A stretch of DNA of 64,000 nt from Candidatus Saccharimonadota bacterium (GTDB lineage: Bacteria; Patescibacteriota; Saccharimonadia; Saccharimonadales; UBA4665): the NCBI GenBank assembly GCA_027459325.1, contig DAIDIO010000001.1, positions 1 through 64,000 on the forward strand, read 5' to 3'. The position numbers and the translations under genes were made by a program. Positions 43,718 to 51,422 of the stretch are shown in pieces. How positions within the stretch are numbered: position 1 is the stretch's first letter; every line of letters starts with the position of its first letter. The notes under the pieces were generated by a model. It worked only from the letters and a program-made list of their open reading frames with translations. It had not been told where the DNA came from and did not search any database.

Positions 43718-44827
43718 ATGCGTTTAATTAAAGGATTTTTATCTGTTTTGCTTGGGTTAGCTTTAATTATTGGGCTAATTGGCTTAGCTCTAAGTTTTAG
43801 CCTACATTCAGCATTTTCTAGTCCTACCCACCTTGAGACCTGGGTTAAATCCAGTAATTTTTATTCGGATGTCATCAATAATACGACTAACGATGTTGGC
43901 GTTAGCTTAGAGAGCTCATCTATTGATACAGCCACACTCTCTCTGATTAGGGGTGACCTAATCCAGGCTTTTCCAGTGCAACAATTTACAGCAGATACAA
44001 ATAAAGTTATTGATGCTAACTATTTGTGGCTGGAAGGGAAGAGTTCCATACCAAACTTTAATATTAACTTAAGCCAGACCAAGTTTGATCTGGCAAACAG
44101 ACTCGGTAACTACACACAAAGCCGTTATCTGGCACTACCGAAATGCACTTTAGCTGAAATTGCCAAACTCAATAGCACCAACCCTCTTGCACTAACCTGC
44201 CAAATTCCTTCTATCAGTCCTAGCTTAGTTAAATCAGAAATAATTACTCTCGTCGAACAAAGTAAAGTTGTGGTCAAGGGTAATATAATCGATGCGGCAT
44301 CTTTTAAAACTTCAGGCCAACCATATTACAAACAATTTAATGGCCCACAAATATATAGCCGACTCAAAATAGCTCCCGTTGCCTTTGCCCTAATGGCCTT
44401 AATAACCCTTGTCTTCCTGTTGTTACTTAATTACCGAAAGAAATCTTTGTTTTTTATTACATTAAGCCTTTGTTTTGCTATATCTGGGCTCGTTCTAATA
44501 GTTGTTTCTAGCTTGAGTAGTGTCCTCAACAATAAATTAGATTCTCTCATTAATCTGCATACAAACATTTCAGCTTATAAGGTTTCACTCGATAATTTAA
44601 TTCATCTTGTATTATCTTATATCAGCAGTCTGACCATCTGGTTCAGCCCGGCTTATATCCTAATCGCGATGCTTTTGCTAGGTATTTACTTTCGCACACG
44701 GTCAATGCCAGCTGCAAAGCCAGCTGTCGCGACAAAGACTGTAGAGCCAGCAGTTCCCGGAGTAGTTAAGCAACCGGAAAACCCAACGTCAGTCCAAGCA
44801 AAAAGACCCAGAAGACTCATTCAGTAA
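43718..44827 (+). CDS. Membrane protein with large extracytoplasmic loop, unknown
   Basis: 369 residues: one N-terminal helix (about 8-30), an outside domain (about 31-210), three more helices (about 213-235, 243-265, 300-325) and a basic, Pro-rich cytoplasmic end (AKRPRRLIQ). No family recognised. TATAAT (43705-43710) ends 7 bases before the ATG: predicted leaderless. It ends 27 bases before the tRNA-Ser gene. Confidence 0.6.
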   Translation: MRLIKGFLSVLLGLALIIGLIGLALSFSLHSAFSSPTHLETWVKSSNFYSDVINNTTNDVGVSLESSSIDTATLSLIRGDLIQAFPVQQFTADTNKVIDANYLWLEGKSSIPNFNINLSQTKFDLANRLGNYTQSRYLALPKCTLAEIAKLNSTNPLALTCQIPSISPSLVKSEIITLVEQSKVVVKGNIIDAASFKTSGQPYYKQFNGPQIYSRLKIAPVAFALMALITLVFLLLLNYRKKSLFFITLSLCFAISGLVLIVVSSLSSVLNNKLDSLINLHTNISAYKVSLDNLIHLVLSYISSLTIWFSPAYILIAMLLLGIYFRTRSMPAAKPAVATKTVEPAVPGVVKQPENPTSVQAKRPRRLIQ

Positions 44828-44854
44828 CTCTTTTACTTCATTCTTAAATTTTCT

Positions 44855-44945
44855 TGGCGGAGAGAGTGGGATTCGAACCCACGGTACGGTTACCCGTACA
44901 GCAGTTTTCGAGACTGCCCCGTTACGACCACTTCGGTACCTCTCC
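44855..44945 (-). tRNA. tRNA-Ser (CGA)
   Basis: Class II tRNA with a long variable arm; on the minus strand the 7-base acceptor stem GGAGAGG pairs with the 3' end before GCCA (CCA encoded). Anticodon loop CTCGAAA gives anticodon CGA, reading UCG. T arm GGGTTCGAATCCC. The first of three serine tRNAs in the window. Confidence 0.95.
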
Positions 44946-45044
44946 ACACGACAATTATATATTTTATTTTTGAAATATCAGACTACTAGACGATAAGAAG
45001 TATAGTATGCTAAGATGACCTCTGTTTTATTAGGGACAATATAA

Positions 45045-45121
45045 GCGCGTGTAGCTCAGCTGGATAGAGCGTTGGCTTGCGGAGCCAAAGGTCGTAGGTT
45101 CGAATCCTGCCACGCGTACCA
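45045..45121 (+). tRNA. tRNA-Arg (GCG)
   Basis: 77-base cloverleaf with encoded CCA. Anticodon arm TTGGC-TTGCGGA-GCCAA gives anticodon GCG, reading CGC and CGU. D arm GCTC..GAGC and T arm GTAGG-TTCGAAT-CCTGC pair fully. Most bacteria use an ACG anticodon (edited to ICG by TadA) here. Its 3' end is the root of degenerate repeats that flank the accessory island to the right. Confidence 0.93.
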
Positions 45122-45229
45122 AGCAGAAATCTGACTTAATTTAACAGTGGTAAATTTAGACTCTATTTTTGCTTATTAAAACGTAGCATTTTCACTAACA
45201 CCTTAAATAGGTTCGAATCCTGTCAGTGT
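45097..45229 (+). repeat. tRNA-Arg 3' end repeat, copy 1 with T-arm fragment
   Basis: The tRNA 3' end continues into GTACCAAGCAGAAAT (45116-45130) and, after a divergent stretch, ACTAACACCTTA (45194-45205). A second partial T arm, TAGGTTCGAATCCTGTCAGTG, follows at 45208-45228 without a tRNA in front of it. The same 15-mer and CTAACACCTTA recur at 45959-46047. Looks like duplicated attachment-site scars at a tRNA gene. Confidence 0.65.
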
Positions 45230-45256
45230 CATCTGTTAATTAGACCTAAAAAGTAG

Positions 45257-45285
45257 TTGACTTTAAATAGTTATGTATATACAAT
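45257..45285 (+). promoter_or_regulatory. Promoter of first toxin-antitoxin module
   Basis: TTGACT (45257-45262), 17-base spacer, TACAAT (45280-45285), then 10 bases to the ATG at 45296. No ribosome-binding site, so the antitoxin is probably translated from a leaderless message. Confidence 0.75.
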
Positions 45286-45295
45286 AATAGATACT

Positions 45296-45550
45296 ATGAA
45301 CACATCTACTGCTACTGTAATTAAGACGGGGAACTCGTATGCCTTACGTGTGCCTAAGGCATATGCTGAACGGAATAACCTACGCCCTGGCGCCAAGGTG
45401 ATTCTTCCTGACCCGCAATCAGCGGGAGGAACACTTGCCGACCTTAACACTATAATCAAAGCTTCTCGCAATAAAAATAAAGTAACCGCCTGGGATAAGA
45501 TAGTTAACCCTTCGGAATGGCAGCGAACCGAGCGTGATAACTGGTCATGA
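45296..45550 (+). CDS. AbrB/MazE-type antitoxin
   Basis: 84 residues with a swapped-hairpin AbrB fold at the N terminus: ATVIKTGNSYALRVPKAYAE and LRPGAKVIL. The C-terminal half is charged and would wrap the toxin. It overlaps the PIN toxin by 4 bases (ATGA), the usual antitoxin-first, coupled layout. ATG at 45296 is chosen; an in-frame TTG at 45257 is the promoter -35. Confidence 0.8.
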   Translation: MNTSTATVIKTGNSYALRVPKAYAERNNLRPGAKVILPDPQSAGGTLADLNTIIKASRNKNKVTAWDKIVNPSEWQRTERDNWS

Positions 45551-45927
45551 AACAGGCAGTTATTGACACTAACGTTCTTATCTATTGGTATAAGGCTGGC
45601 TTTATTCCGTCTAATATGGACTTATCTACTATAGTTCCCGTGTACTCAATAGTTACTAAGATTGAAGCTCTCGGGTTTCAATACATCACCAATAGTGAAG
45701 TTAAGGCCATAAACGCCATGCTGGCTAGCGGAGAATTGGTTAGCATCAGCGATAGTATAGCCGACCAGACCATAAGCTTGCGTCAGAACTATAAAATCAA
45801 AACGCCTGACGCTATTATTGCCGCTACCGCTCTGGTCAATAATGCCGAGCTATGGACTGCTAATACCGCTGACTTCTCCAATATTAAAGGTCTAAAATTA
45901 TTTAACCCCTTGGCAGCTAGCAATTAA
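45547..45927 (+). CDS. PIN-domain (VapC-like) toxin
   Basis: 126-residue predicted ribonuclease. Acidic metal-binding residues: Asp in AVIDTNVLIYWY, a glutamate in KIEALGF, Asp in TPDAIIAATAL, Asp in WTANTADF. VapC toxins cleave tRNA or 23S rRNA; the target here is unknown. Inside the tRNA-Arg island, with its antitoxin immediately upstream. Confidence 0.85.
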   Translation: MKQAVIDTNVLIYWYKAGFIPSNMDLSTIVPVYSIVTKIEALGFQYITNSEVKAINAMLASGELVSISDSIADQTISLRQNYKIKTPDAIIAATALVNNAELWTANTADFSNIKGLKLFNPLAASN

Positions 45928-46203
45928 TTAAATAGGTTAGAACTTCGTTCACTACGGTGTACCAAGCAGAAATATTACTCACTTTACAGAGGTGATGCAA
46001 GTTTATGTTTTTGTTTGTTAAAATTTCGCAATTTTGCTAACACCTTACTATCACGACCACGTATTTGTACAGTACGAGCTACGAAATAAAGCCATTGAGT
46101 TATTAGAAAGCCTCAAGAACGGTTAAGGCTGCAGCTCGGTTCGTTATGACATAAAGCACATGCAGAAGTTGCTAATGTACGTATAATTTGCTAAAATATA
46201 CGT
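45928..46203 (+). other. Gap between toxin-antitoxin modules: repeat, remnant, promoter
   Basis: Contains a degraded tRNA-Arg 3' end (TAGGTTAGAAC at 45933-45943 leading to GTACCAAGCAGAAAT at 45959-45973), repeat copy 2 to 46047 and a reading frame without start from about 46025 to the TAA at 46124-46126 (ends VQYELRNKAIELLESLKNG). That frame resembles a protein C terminus and may be a gene remnant. The second module's promoter follows. Confidence 0.4.
45931..46047 (+). repeat. tRNA-Arg 3' end repeat, copy 2
   Basis: Repeats the tRNA 3' end in degraded form and the exact 15-mer GTACCAAGCAGAAAT (45959-45973), followed by an imperfect copy of the next 75 bases and CTAACACCTTA (46037-46047). With copy 1 at 45097-45205 it brackets the first toxin-antitoxin module as a direct repeat of about 90 bases. 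Confidence 0.65.
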
Positions 46204-46204
46204 A
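46178..46204 (+). promoter_or_regulatory. Operator-promoter of second toxin-antitoxin module
   Basis: Perfect 8-base inverted repeat TACGTATA (46178-46185) and TATACGTA (46197-46204), the right arm touching the ATG. A TATAAT box (46182-46187) lies within the left arm. Such an arrangement suits autorepression by the antitoxin. Confidence 0.6.
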
Positions 46205-46446
46205 TGAAAACTAAACTTACCCTTAGTATAGATGAAGATTTAGCAAAGTTTGCCCACAAACAGGCTAGAGCTAATAGGAGTTCTGTTTCGGGTATGTTCT
46301 CTGAATATCTGCGACAGTATAAAATTCAATCAGACAAAGCAAATAATCCAAGTATTGCCAGTATGGTTGGGTCTCTTAAGCATTACTCAATTGATGATTC
46401 AAAAAAAGCTATAATGGCCATTTATGCAGAGAAGTATTCTCGTTGA
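46204..46446 (+). CDS. Antitoxin (DUF6364-like)
   Basis: 80 residues beginning KTKLTLSIDEDLAKFAHKQA, the ribbon-helix-helix-like pattern of DUF6364/RHH antitoxins (strand, then two helices with RSSVSGMFSEYL). The C terminus is a short toxin-binding tail. Its last 23 bases overlap the PIN toxin gene, and an inverted repeat overlaps its start. Confidence 0.75.
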   Translation: MKTKLTLSIDEDLAKFAHKQARANRSSVSGMFSEYLRQYKIQSDKANNPSIASMVGSLKHYSIDDSKKAIMAIYAEKYSR

Positions 46447-46825
46447 TTTAAACGTTATACTAGACGTGCTTTTAGAACGACCAGGCTATAAGGCTTCGCA
46501 AGCAATTTTAGAAAAGCATTCTAATGGATGCACGGTGTATATTAGTGGGCATATAGTGACAACTTTCGCCTACCTACTAGAACATGCTAAAGTGCCTAAA
46601 GAAGAAATAAGACGTAATATTAGCTGGTTGCTAAGTAAATTTACTGTTGTTGCTACATCCGATAATATTTTAAACAATGCGCTGAAAAGCAGTATAAGTG
46701 ATTACGAAGATGCCGTTATTGAGCAAGCTGCTCTGGCTTGCAAAGCATCAGCTATAGTCACTCGTAACATCAAAGACTTCGCTCAAAGTGCTGTGCCTGC
46801 ATTAACGCCTGAAAACTTTTTATAA
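46424..46825 (+). CDS. PIN-domain toxin
   Basis: 133 residues: ILVDLNVILDVLLERPGY (first Asp), YEDAVIEQAALAC (Glu/Asp), and IVTRNIKDF (C-terminal Asp). Paired with the overlapping RHH-like antitoxin. It is not closely similar in sequence to the first toxin, so the two modules are independent arrivals rather than a duplication. Confidence 0.85.
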   Translation: MQRSILVDLNVILDVLLERPGYKASQAILEKHSNGCTVYISGHIVTTFAYLLEHAKVPKEEIRRNISWLLSKFTVVATSDNILNNALKSSISDYEDAVIEQAALACKASAIVTRNIKDFAQSAVPALTPENFL

Positions 46826-46878
46826 TTTAGCCTGCAAGCAGCGGCAATATGCCTAGGTACTGCTTTGCTAGTTGGCTG

Positions 46879-47998
46879 TACTCAAATAGATCGTAGACAA
46901 TCCGTCTCGTAGAATAGTTGTTGTAAACACTAACTAAAATACGAGGAGGGTAAGACGTATCATGTCTAACCGTATTGGATCATCTACGATCTACAGATCA
47001 ATACTACCAAATAACCGGGCTTTGAATAGGCTTAATAATGTACAGTTAAGTAGGGATGCTAGATTCAGACTAACAGTTATTGAGCATTATCTATTTAAAA
47101 CCAAGAATGTCAGCTTAACCTGCAGACACTTTGCCATAACTCGGAGCTACTTCTACAAATGGTACAAAAGGTACAATCCCGGGTACCTTAAGTCCTTAGA
47201 AAGTATGAGCACTAGGCCTAAGCAAGTGCGTTCTGTTACCTATGATCTAGACTTCGTTAGACTAATTCGCAAGCTTAGAACAGACTATCCGAGCTATTCA
47301 TCTAAGAAGCTAGCCGTGGTAGTGAATAGAGATTACGGATACGACTACTCCTACGGCACCATAGGCAGGATAATCCAGAAGTTTAAACTTTACTTCTCTA
47401 AAGCCATTAGGCTACGTAAACGCCATGCCACAGCTAAAAGATTAGTTAGAATACGTAAGCCATACAACCTCAGGGCAGTAAAGCCACACAGCCTAATTGA
47501 GTTCGACATGAAGCATATATGGATGCCCGGAGCAGGCACCCGCTATGCCTTTGTAGCCGTAGATGTAGTAACTAAACAGGCTGTTATTCATGCCGGGGGA
47601 ACGCCTTCATCCGCCCAAGCTAAATTAGCCCTGGAAAAGGTTATATCCGCCTTTGGATCGGACATAGCTATCCTTAACGACAATGGCTCGGAGAACTTAG
47701 GTAAAGCCCAAGAGTTCTTAAAAGACCAAGACATAACTCAGTACTTCGCTAGACCAAGAACACCAAAGGATAAACCTCACGTGGAGAACCTAATTGGTAA
47801 GTTACAGCTAGAGTGCTTAGACGAAGATAGGTCAGCTAAAACTGTACCAGAACTACAGACCCAGATTAACCATTGGTTAAACGACTACCATTTCTTTAGA
47901 CCCCACCAAGCCTTAAAGTATCTGACTCCACAAGAATTCTGTGATACATTAAACATAACTATTCCACGGGCATAAAAGTGTCCACGATGTATTGAGTA
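46879..47998 (+). mobile_element. Insertion sequence, IS481-like, with terminal inverted repeats
   Basis: Left end TACTCAAATAGATCGTAGAC... (46879-46899) and right end, reversed, TACTCAATACATCGTGGACA (47998-47979) agree at about 17 of 20 positions with one indel. Between them lies a single transposase gene with only short flanks (about 60 and 4 bases). About 1120 bp. I see no clear target-site duplication. Both ends and the gene are intact, so it may be active. Confidence 0.75.
46962..47975 (+). CDS. IS481-like DDE transposase
   Basis: 337 residues. N-terminal HTH (about 40-80: NVSLTCRHFAITRSYFYKWY) and HTH/linker, then a retroviral integrase-type core with catalytic triad Asp182 (EFDMKHIW), Asp240 (LNDNGSEN) and Glu275 (HVENLIGK). 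The C terminus has the usual YHFFRPHQALKYLTPQEF. A strong GAGGAGGG site precedes the ATG. IS481/IS3-group rve-type enzymes cut and paste by strand transfer. Confidence 0.9.
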   Translation: MSNRIGSSTIYRSILPNNRALNRLNNVQLSRDARFRLTVIEHYLFKTKNVSLTCRHFAITRSYFYKWYKRYNPGYLKSLESMSTRPKQVRSVTYDLDFVRLIRKLRTDYPSYSSKKLAVVVNRDYGYDYSYGTIGRIIQKFKLYFSKAIRLRKRHATAKRLVRIRKPYNLRAVKPHSLIEFDMKHIWMPGAGTRYAFVAVDVVTKQAVIHAGGTPSSAQAKLALEKVISAFGSDIAILNDNGSENLGKAQEFLKDQDITQYFARPRTPKDKPHVENLIGKLQLECLDEDRSAKTVPELQTQINHWLNDYHFFRPHQALKYLTPQEFCDTLNITIPRA

Positions 47999-48136
47999 AC
48001 TGCAATATATTTGAGGAACTGAGGTAATTATGTTAGGATTTATTGATATTTTATAGCGAACAGACGACTTCTAGGAAGGAAACGCAGCTAACTGAATTAT
48101 TGTCTCAGTACCACGAAGGACTGAGGCGTATATCTA

Positions 48137-48427
48137 ATGAACATAGAAGAGGTGGATTTTATTGTTCAGTCTCATGAAGAATGTGCTCAGCGTATTACTG
48201 GAGAACCGGAACCTAGCGCAAAACAAGTTGAGGATTTAGTTAAAAGACCTCCTGGTTTAGTAGATCATCAAAACAATAGAGCGAGTATTCAATTAGCAAA
48301 TGCGGTGTCTACTGCAGCAAAAGAGTTTCCAAAAATTCTTTCACCTGAATATCAGGCATATTTAACGGCAGCAAGAAACAAAGCTAGCAATACATCGACA
48401 TTATTTATTCAAGTAATCGGGTTATAG
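48137..48427 (+). CDS. Small protein of unknown function
   Basis: 96 residues, helical, no membrane segment, modestly acidic. It lies between the insertion sequence and the convergent methyltransferase gene, which it overlaps by 19 bases. No ribosome-binding site is clear. Family not recognised; may be part of the transferred island. Confidence 0.35.
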   Translation: MNIEEVDFIVQSHEECAQRITGEPEPSAKQVEDLVKRPPGLVDHQNNRASIQLANAVSTAAKEFPKILSPEYQAYLTAARNKASNTSTLFIQVIGL

Positions 48428-49158
48428 CTAAGCGCATTAGCTGCATCGGTAATGTCTTCACCGGCAAGAAGTATAAAATTCTGCGACATCCAAAGACTGA
48501 TTGCGCTACCGGCTGGAAATAAATTTACCTCATTAAATACGTTTTTAAAGGAAGCTTCCAGGTTTTTAAGGGTTTCTGCTCTTAGCCCATGATAGGCGGC
48601 TATAATATTCATCGCCACAACCCCATTCGGATGTAATCTTTCTCTTATTTCCGCTGGTAGATCGGGCTGATTAAAATCTTTAGGTATATCTACACTATTA
48701 AATACGTCTATTAGTATTACGTCATAAGTTTTTGTTGAACGCCTAAGCAACTGACGTCCGTCTCCTATATACGCCCTTACTTTTTCGGTTTGCCGAAAAC
48801 CAAAGTATTTCTCACTGATTGGTATAAGTCCGCCATCAAGTTCGAATACATCTATGTCGGTCGTAGGCAAAAGCTTACTGATTGCCATCGGAAGAGTGAA
48901 TGCACCACCCCCGATAACCAGACAGCTTTTTGGTTTCATTTGCCCAACAATCTCCATAAACCGTTGGTTGTAATCAAATAACATCTCTGGATTATCATCG
49001 AATGGTAGTCCCGACTGAGCCGCCATTTGATTGTCGGTATAAAGAATGCGCGCCGGCCGGTTATTATAGCGGCTATCAACAACCGTATATTTTTCAAACT
49101 CAGTAGATCCTTCATACAAATTCTGATTGAGTAGAAAATCAGGAATTTGATCAGGCAT
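48409..49158 (-). CDS. Spermidine synthase-like methyltransferase-fold protein
   Basis: 249 residues with a Rossmann fold: LVIGGGAFTLPMAISKLLP (motif I), DVFELDGGLIPIS, and the YDVILIDVFNSVDIP motif of spermidine synthase-like enzymes. Key residues for putrescine binding are not all obvious, so the substrate is open. It shares a start/stop base (TAATG) with the upstream membrane protein gene, so the two are coupled. Confidence 0.75.
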   Translation of the reverse strand: MPDQIPDFLLNQNLYEGSTEFEKYTVVDSRYNNRPARILYTDNQMAAQSGLPFDDNPEMLFDYNQRFMEIVGQMKPKSCLVIGGGAFTLPMAISKLLPTTDIDVFELDGGLIPISEKYFGFRQTEKVRAYIGDGRQLLRRSTKTYDVILIDVFNSVDIPKDFNQPDLPAEIRERLHPNGVVAMNIIAAYHGLRAETLKNLEASFKNVFNEVNLFPAGSAISLWMSQNFILLAGEDITDAANALSYNPIT

Positions 49159-50084
49159 TATACTTTCTCAAGCCTGCTTAGGTCAGAACTGCCTTTGTAA
49201 ATTAAACTAAAGCCAAAGGCGCAGACAAATAAAAGAACATAAACCAGCAGCAAGGGAAGACTAAACTTAGCAAGGTTAAAATTCGTGAGTATTAATACCT
49301 GTGCACTAAATATACATATATACACAATTAAGACACCCTTGTATAAATTCGTCAGTAGGGCCTTATAAATAGAACCCTTAACGTGCAATGAAAAATGCGC
49401 TATTTCCAGACAGGCATATAGACCCATGGCCCAGACAAATATCTGGGGTAGTACGTATAAATATAATAAAGTGTTAACAGAAGAAACAAATCTAGGTATG
49501 GAATAACTGGTTAATGTACCGGTATTAGAATTCGCAAAATACCAGACAAACAAACCCATAACCGCTAGGAAGGCAAGGAAAGTACCAATAAGCTCTATTT
49601 TAGATATCTTCTCAGTTATTAAGTCGTCAAGCCGTCTAGCAGCCAGCACTAAAAGCACGGCCGAAAGAAAAACCACCAAAAGCGGTATATAGTTTTCCAA
49701 GGTAACTGCTGTATTAAGGTCAGGTGTATTTTTGAATAAAACAGTAACGCTGAAAGAGCTAGACATTAAAACGATATAAGCCGACATCAGAATTAACGAG
49801 TCGGCTAAGAACGCCATAGCCTTACCGTCTTTGCTTCTTTTAATACTGTTTGAGTATAGTTTTAACTTTAGTGAACTTATAAAAGCAATTGCCCAGATTA
49901 AAATCTCAGGTAAGGCAATCGATATACTGATCAGTAGAATGATTGATCGGCTATGACCGCCAGGGTTAAGGATAAGCGCGTCTCTATAAAGTAGATATAC
50001 GTAACCAATACTCAGAAAAGTTAGTAATAGATAAACCGGCCTTATAAGAGAGTGTCTTGGTTGGTTCTTAATAGCTGTACGCAT
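49158..50084 (-). CDS. Polytopic membrane protein, unknown
   Basis: 308 residues with about eight hydrophobic segments and few charges outside the loops (KSIKRSKDGK and others). I do not recognise the family. Translationally coupled to the spermidine synthase-like gene; in other bacteria spermidine synthase-like domains are often fused or paired to integral membrane domains, so the two may form one unit. Confidence 0.55.
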   Translation of the reverse strand: MRTAIKNQPRHSLIRPVYLLLTFLSIGYVYLLYRDALILNPGGHSRSIILLISISIALPEILIWAIAFISSLKLKLYSNSIKRSKDGKAMAFLADSLILMSAYIVLMSSSFSVTVLFKNTPDLNTAVTLENYIPLLVVFLSAVLLVLAARRLDDLITEKISKIELIGTFLAFLAVMGLFVWYFANSNTGTLTSYSIPRFVSSVNTLLYLYVLPQIFVWAMGLYACLEIAHFSLHVKGSIYKALLTNLYKGVLIVYICIFSAQVLILTNFNLAKFSLPLLLVYVLLFVCAFGFSLIYKGSSDLSRLEKV

Positions 50085-50231
50085 AGCTTTAACCGCTTGT
50101 TTATCTACACCCTAACTATAACACCTGGGTAAAGGGTATAAAGATAAAATATCTCAATGGTTGTGTGATTATTAACAGTTCTTTATAAGCTAGTTGGCCT
50201 AGAATTAACTAAGTTAGGGGAGGAGACAACT

Positions 50232-50306
50232 ATGAATAAACAATTAGTATCTAGATTACGCGCATCCAGTGAACCACGTGAATGGTGGCGCACATATTTA
50301 AAGTAA
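50232..50306 (+). CDS. Possible 24-aa small protein
   Basis: ATG at 50232 with an unusually strong GGGGAGGAG site, 24 codons (MNKQLVSRLRASSEPREWWR...), TAA at 50304. An inverted repeat AAGTAAGT/ACTTACTT (50301-50319) follows at once. It would be a basic, Trp-containing peptide. Could be a real small protein or a chance ORF; the strong Shine-Dalgarno makes it worth listing. Confidence 0.35.
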   Translation: MNKQLVSRLRASSEPREWWRTYLK

Positions 50307-50313
50307 GTCTAAC

Positions 50314-51165
50314 TTACTTAGGACGGAGCCACAGCTTTCTGGACCGGACAAGTGCTATTTCTATAGCATAGTAGATAACTTGTGATTGAAGATATAACCA
50401 GAACAGCAGACCTAGGGTCAATGCAAAGTACGAATAAAGGGCATTAAGATGTTTCAGTTCGTGGGCAATTATATAGCCACCGAGTAGCTGTATTATTATT
50501 AAACCAACGGCTGCAAAAGCGGCTCCAACCCTTGTTTCTCTATGTGGAACGTGTATAGGCAGACTAAAATCCAGCAACAACCTAAATAGCCAGAATAGTA
50601 TAAAAAAGTTTATACAGACCGATAAAACTCTAAAGTCCAAGCCTTTGCCAGCTGTACTGGCCAGGCTAGCTATTACCGAGGCGGTCAATAGCCCGACACC
50701 GCCAGTAACCACCAGCAGGATGCTCTTAACGAAGTTCTTGGGGAATTTGTCCCTTTGGCGCAAAGGTACATCCCAGATGTCCTGTACACCCCTACTGAAG
50801 GCGTTGGCAACACCCCTTGTACCATATACCAAGAAAACTATGCCTACTATCAGGGCTATCCCGGATGCATGTAAGGAATGGACGCCCCGAGACAACTGAT
50901 TGCCCAGGACTGGAAAATAATCAGTCAGGCCCTTAATAATCGTCGCCTTGGTGTGGCTATCGTTGCCGAGTATTGAATTAACGACTGTAGTGAGTAGCAG
51001 AAGAAGAGGGAAGAGCGATAAGAAACTATAATAAGTCAGCAGTGATGCATGCCAGCCAACCCCATCCTCGTTATATTTATCTATTACCGAAACAAAGAAA
51101 GCTAGCGGTGGATTCTTGGCTTCTAGGCTATTCTTCAATTTAATTAGTTTTTGTAATTGTTGCAT
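50314..51165 (-). CDS. YihY/BrkB family membrane protein
   Basis: 283 residues, six predicted membrane helices, with the family motifs DGVGWHASLLTYYSFLSLFP near the start, GTRGVANAFSRGVQDIWDVP, and RVGAAFAAVGLII toward the end. Formerly mis-named ribonuclease BN; function of the family is unclear. Typical length. No obvious operon partner. Confidence 0.85.
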   Translation of the reverse strand: MQQLQKLIKLKNSLEAKNPPLAFFVSVIDKYNEDGVGWHASLLTYYSFLSLFPLLLLLTTVVNSILGNDSHTKATIIKGLTDYFPVLGNQLSRGVHSLHASGIALIVGIVFLVYGTRGVANAFSRGVQDIWDVPLRQRDKFPKNFVKSILLVVTGGVGLLTASVIASLASTAGKGLDFRVLSVCINFFILFWLFRLLLDFSLPIHVPHRETRVGAAFAAVGLIIIQLLGGYIIAHELKHLNALYSYFALTLGLLFWLYLQSQVIYYAIEIALVRSRKLWLRPK

Positions 51166-51276
51166 TGAACCCTATTCTAATACACTTTTTGTTAAAAAGC
51201 TTACAGCTTATGGTAAGGTCAACATTTAATAATAAGGGTTACTATAAAACTAAACAACAATAAAGGAGATCGCATT

Positions 51277-51402
51277 ATGTCTAGCGAAGAAGCAGAAGCT
51301 CTAATGGAAGACTTGGAGCAAAAGTGGAGAGCTAAGCAAAAGCGTGATTTTATCGGCAGAATGGAAAGAAAACTCAGTCATAAAGAAAGAATGTACCGCT
51401 GA
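51277..51402 (+). CDS. Small basic protein (41 aa)
   Basis: ATG at 51277 behind AAAGGAGA, 41 codons, UGA stop at 51400, followed at once by a strong terminator. The product is charged and helical (EEAEALMEDLEQKWRAKQKR, ending KLSHKERMYR), with no cysteine or membrane segment. Complete promoter-free expression unit of its own scale; its single-gene, terminator-ended arrangement supports real expression. Confidence 0.6.
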   Translation: MSSEEAEALMEDLEQKWRAKQKRDFIGRMERKLSHKERMYR

Positions 51403-51422
51403 CCTTGTTTGTTGGTAGTTAT

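Noticed and set aside
45097-46204. CRISPR array
   Set aside because: There are only two or three imperfect copies with different spacing and tRNA similarity; no regular spacers and no cas genes.
45296-46825. UGA recoded as glycine (Gracilibacteria-like code)
   Set aside because: UGA is used as a stop at 45548-45550 and 46444-46446, and also ends the 41-aa gene at 51400; reading through gives no sensible extension.
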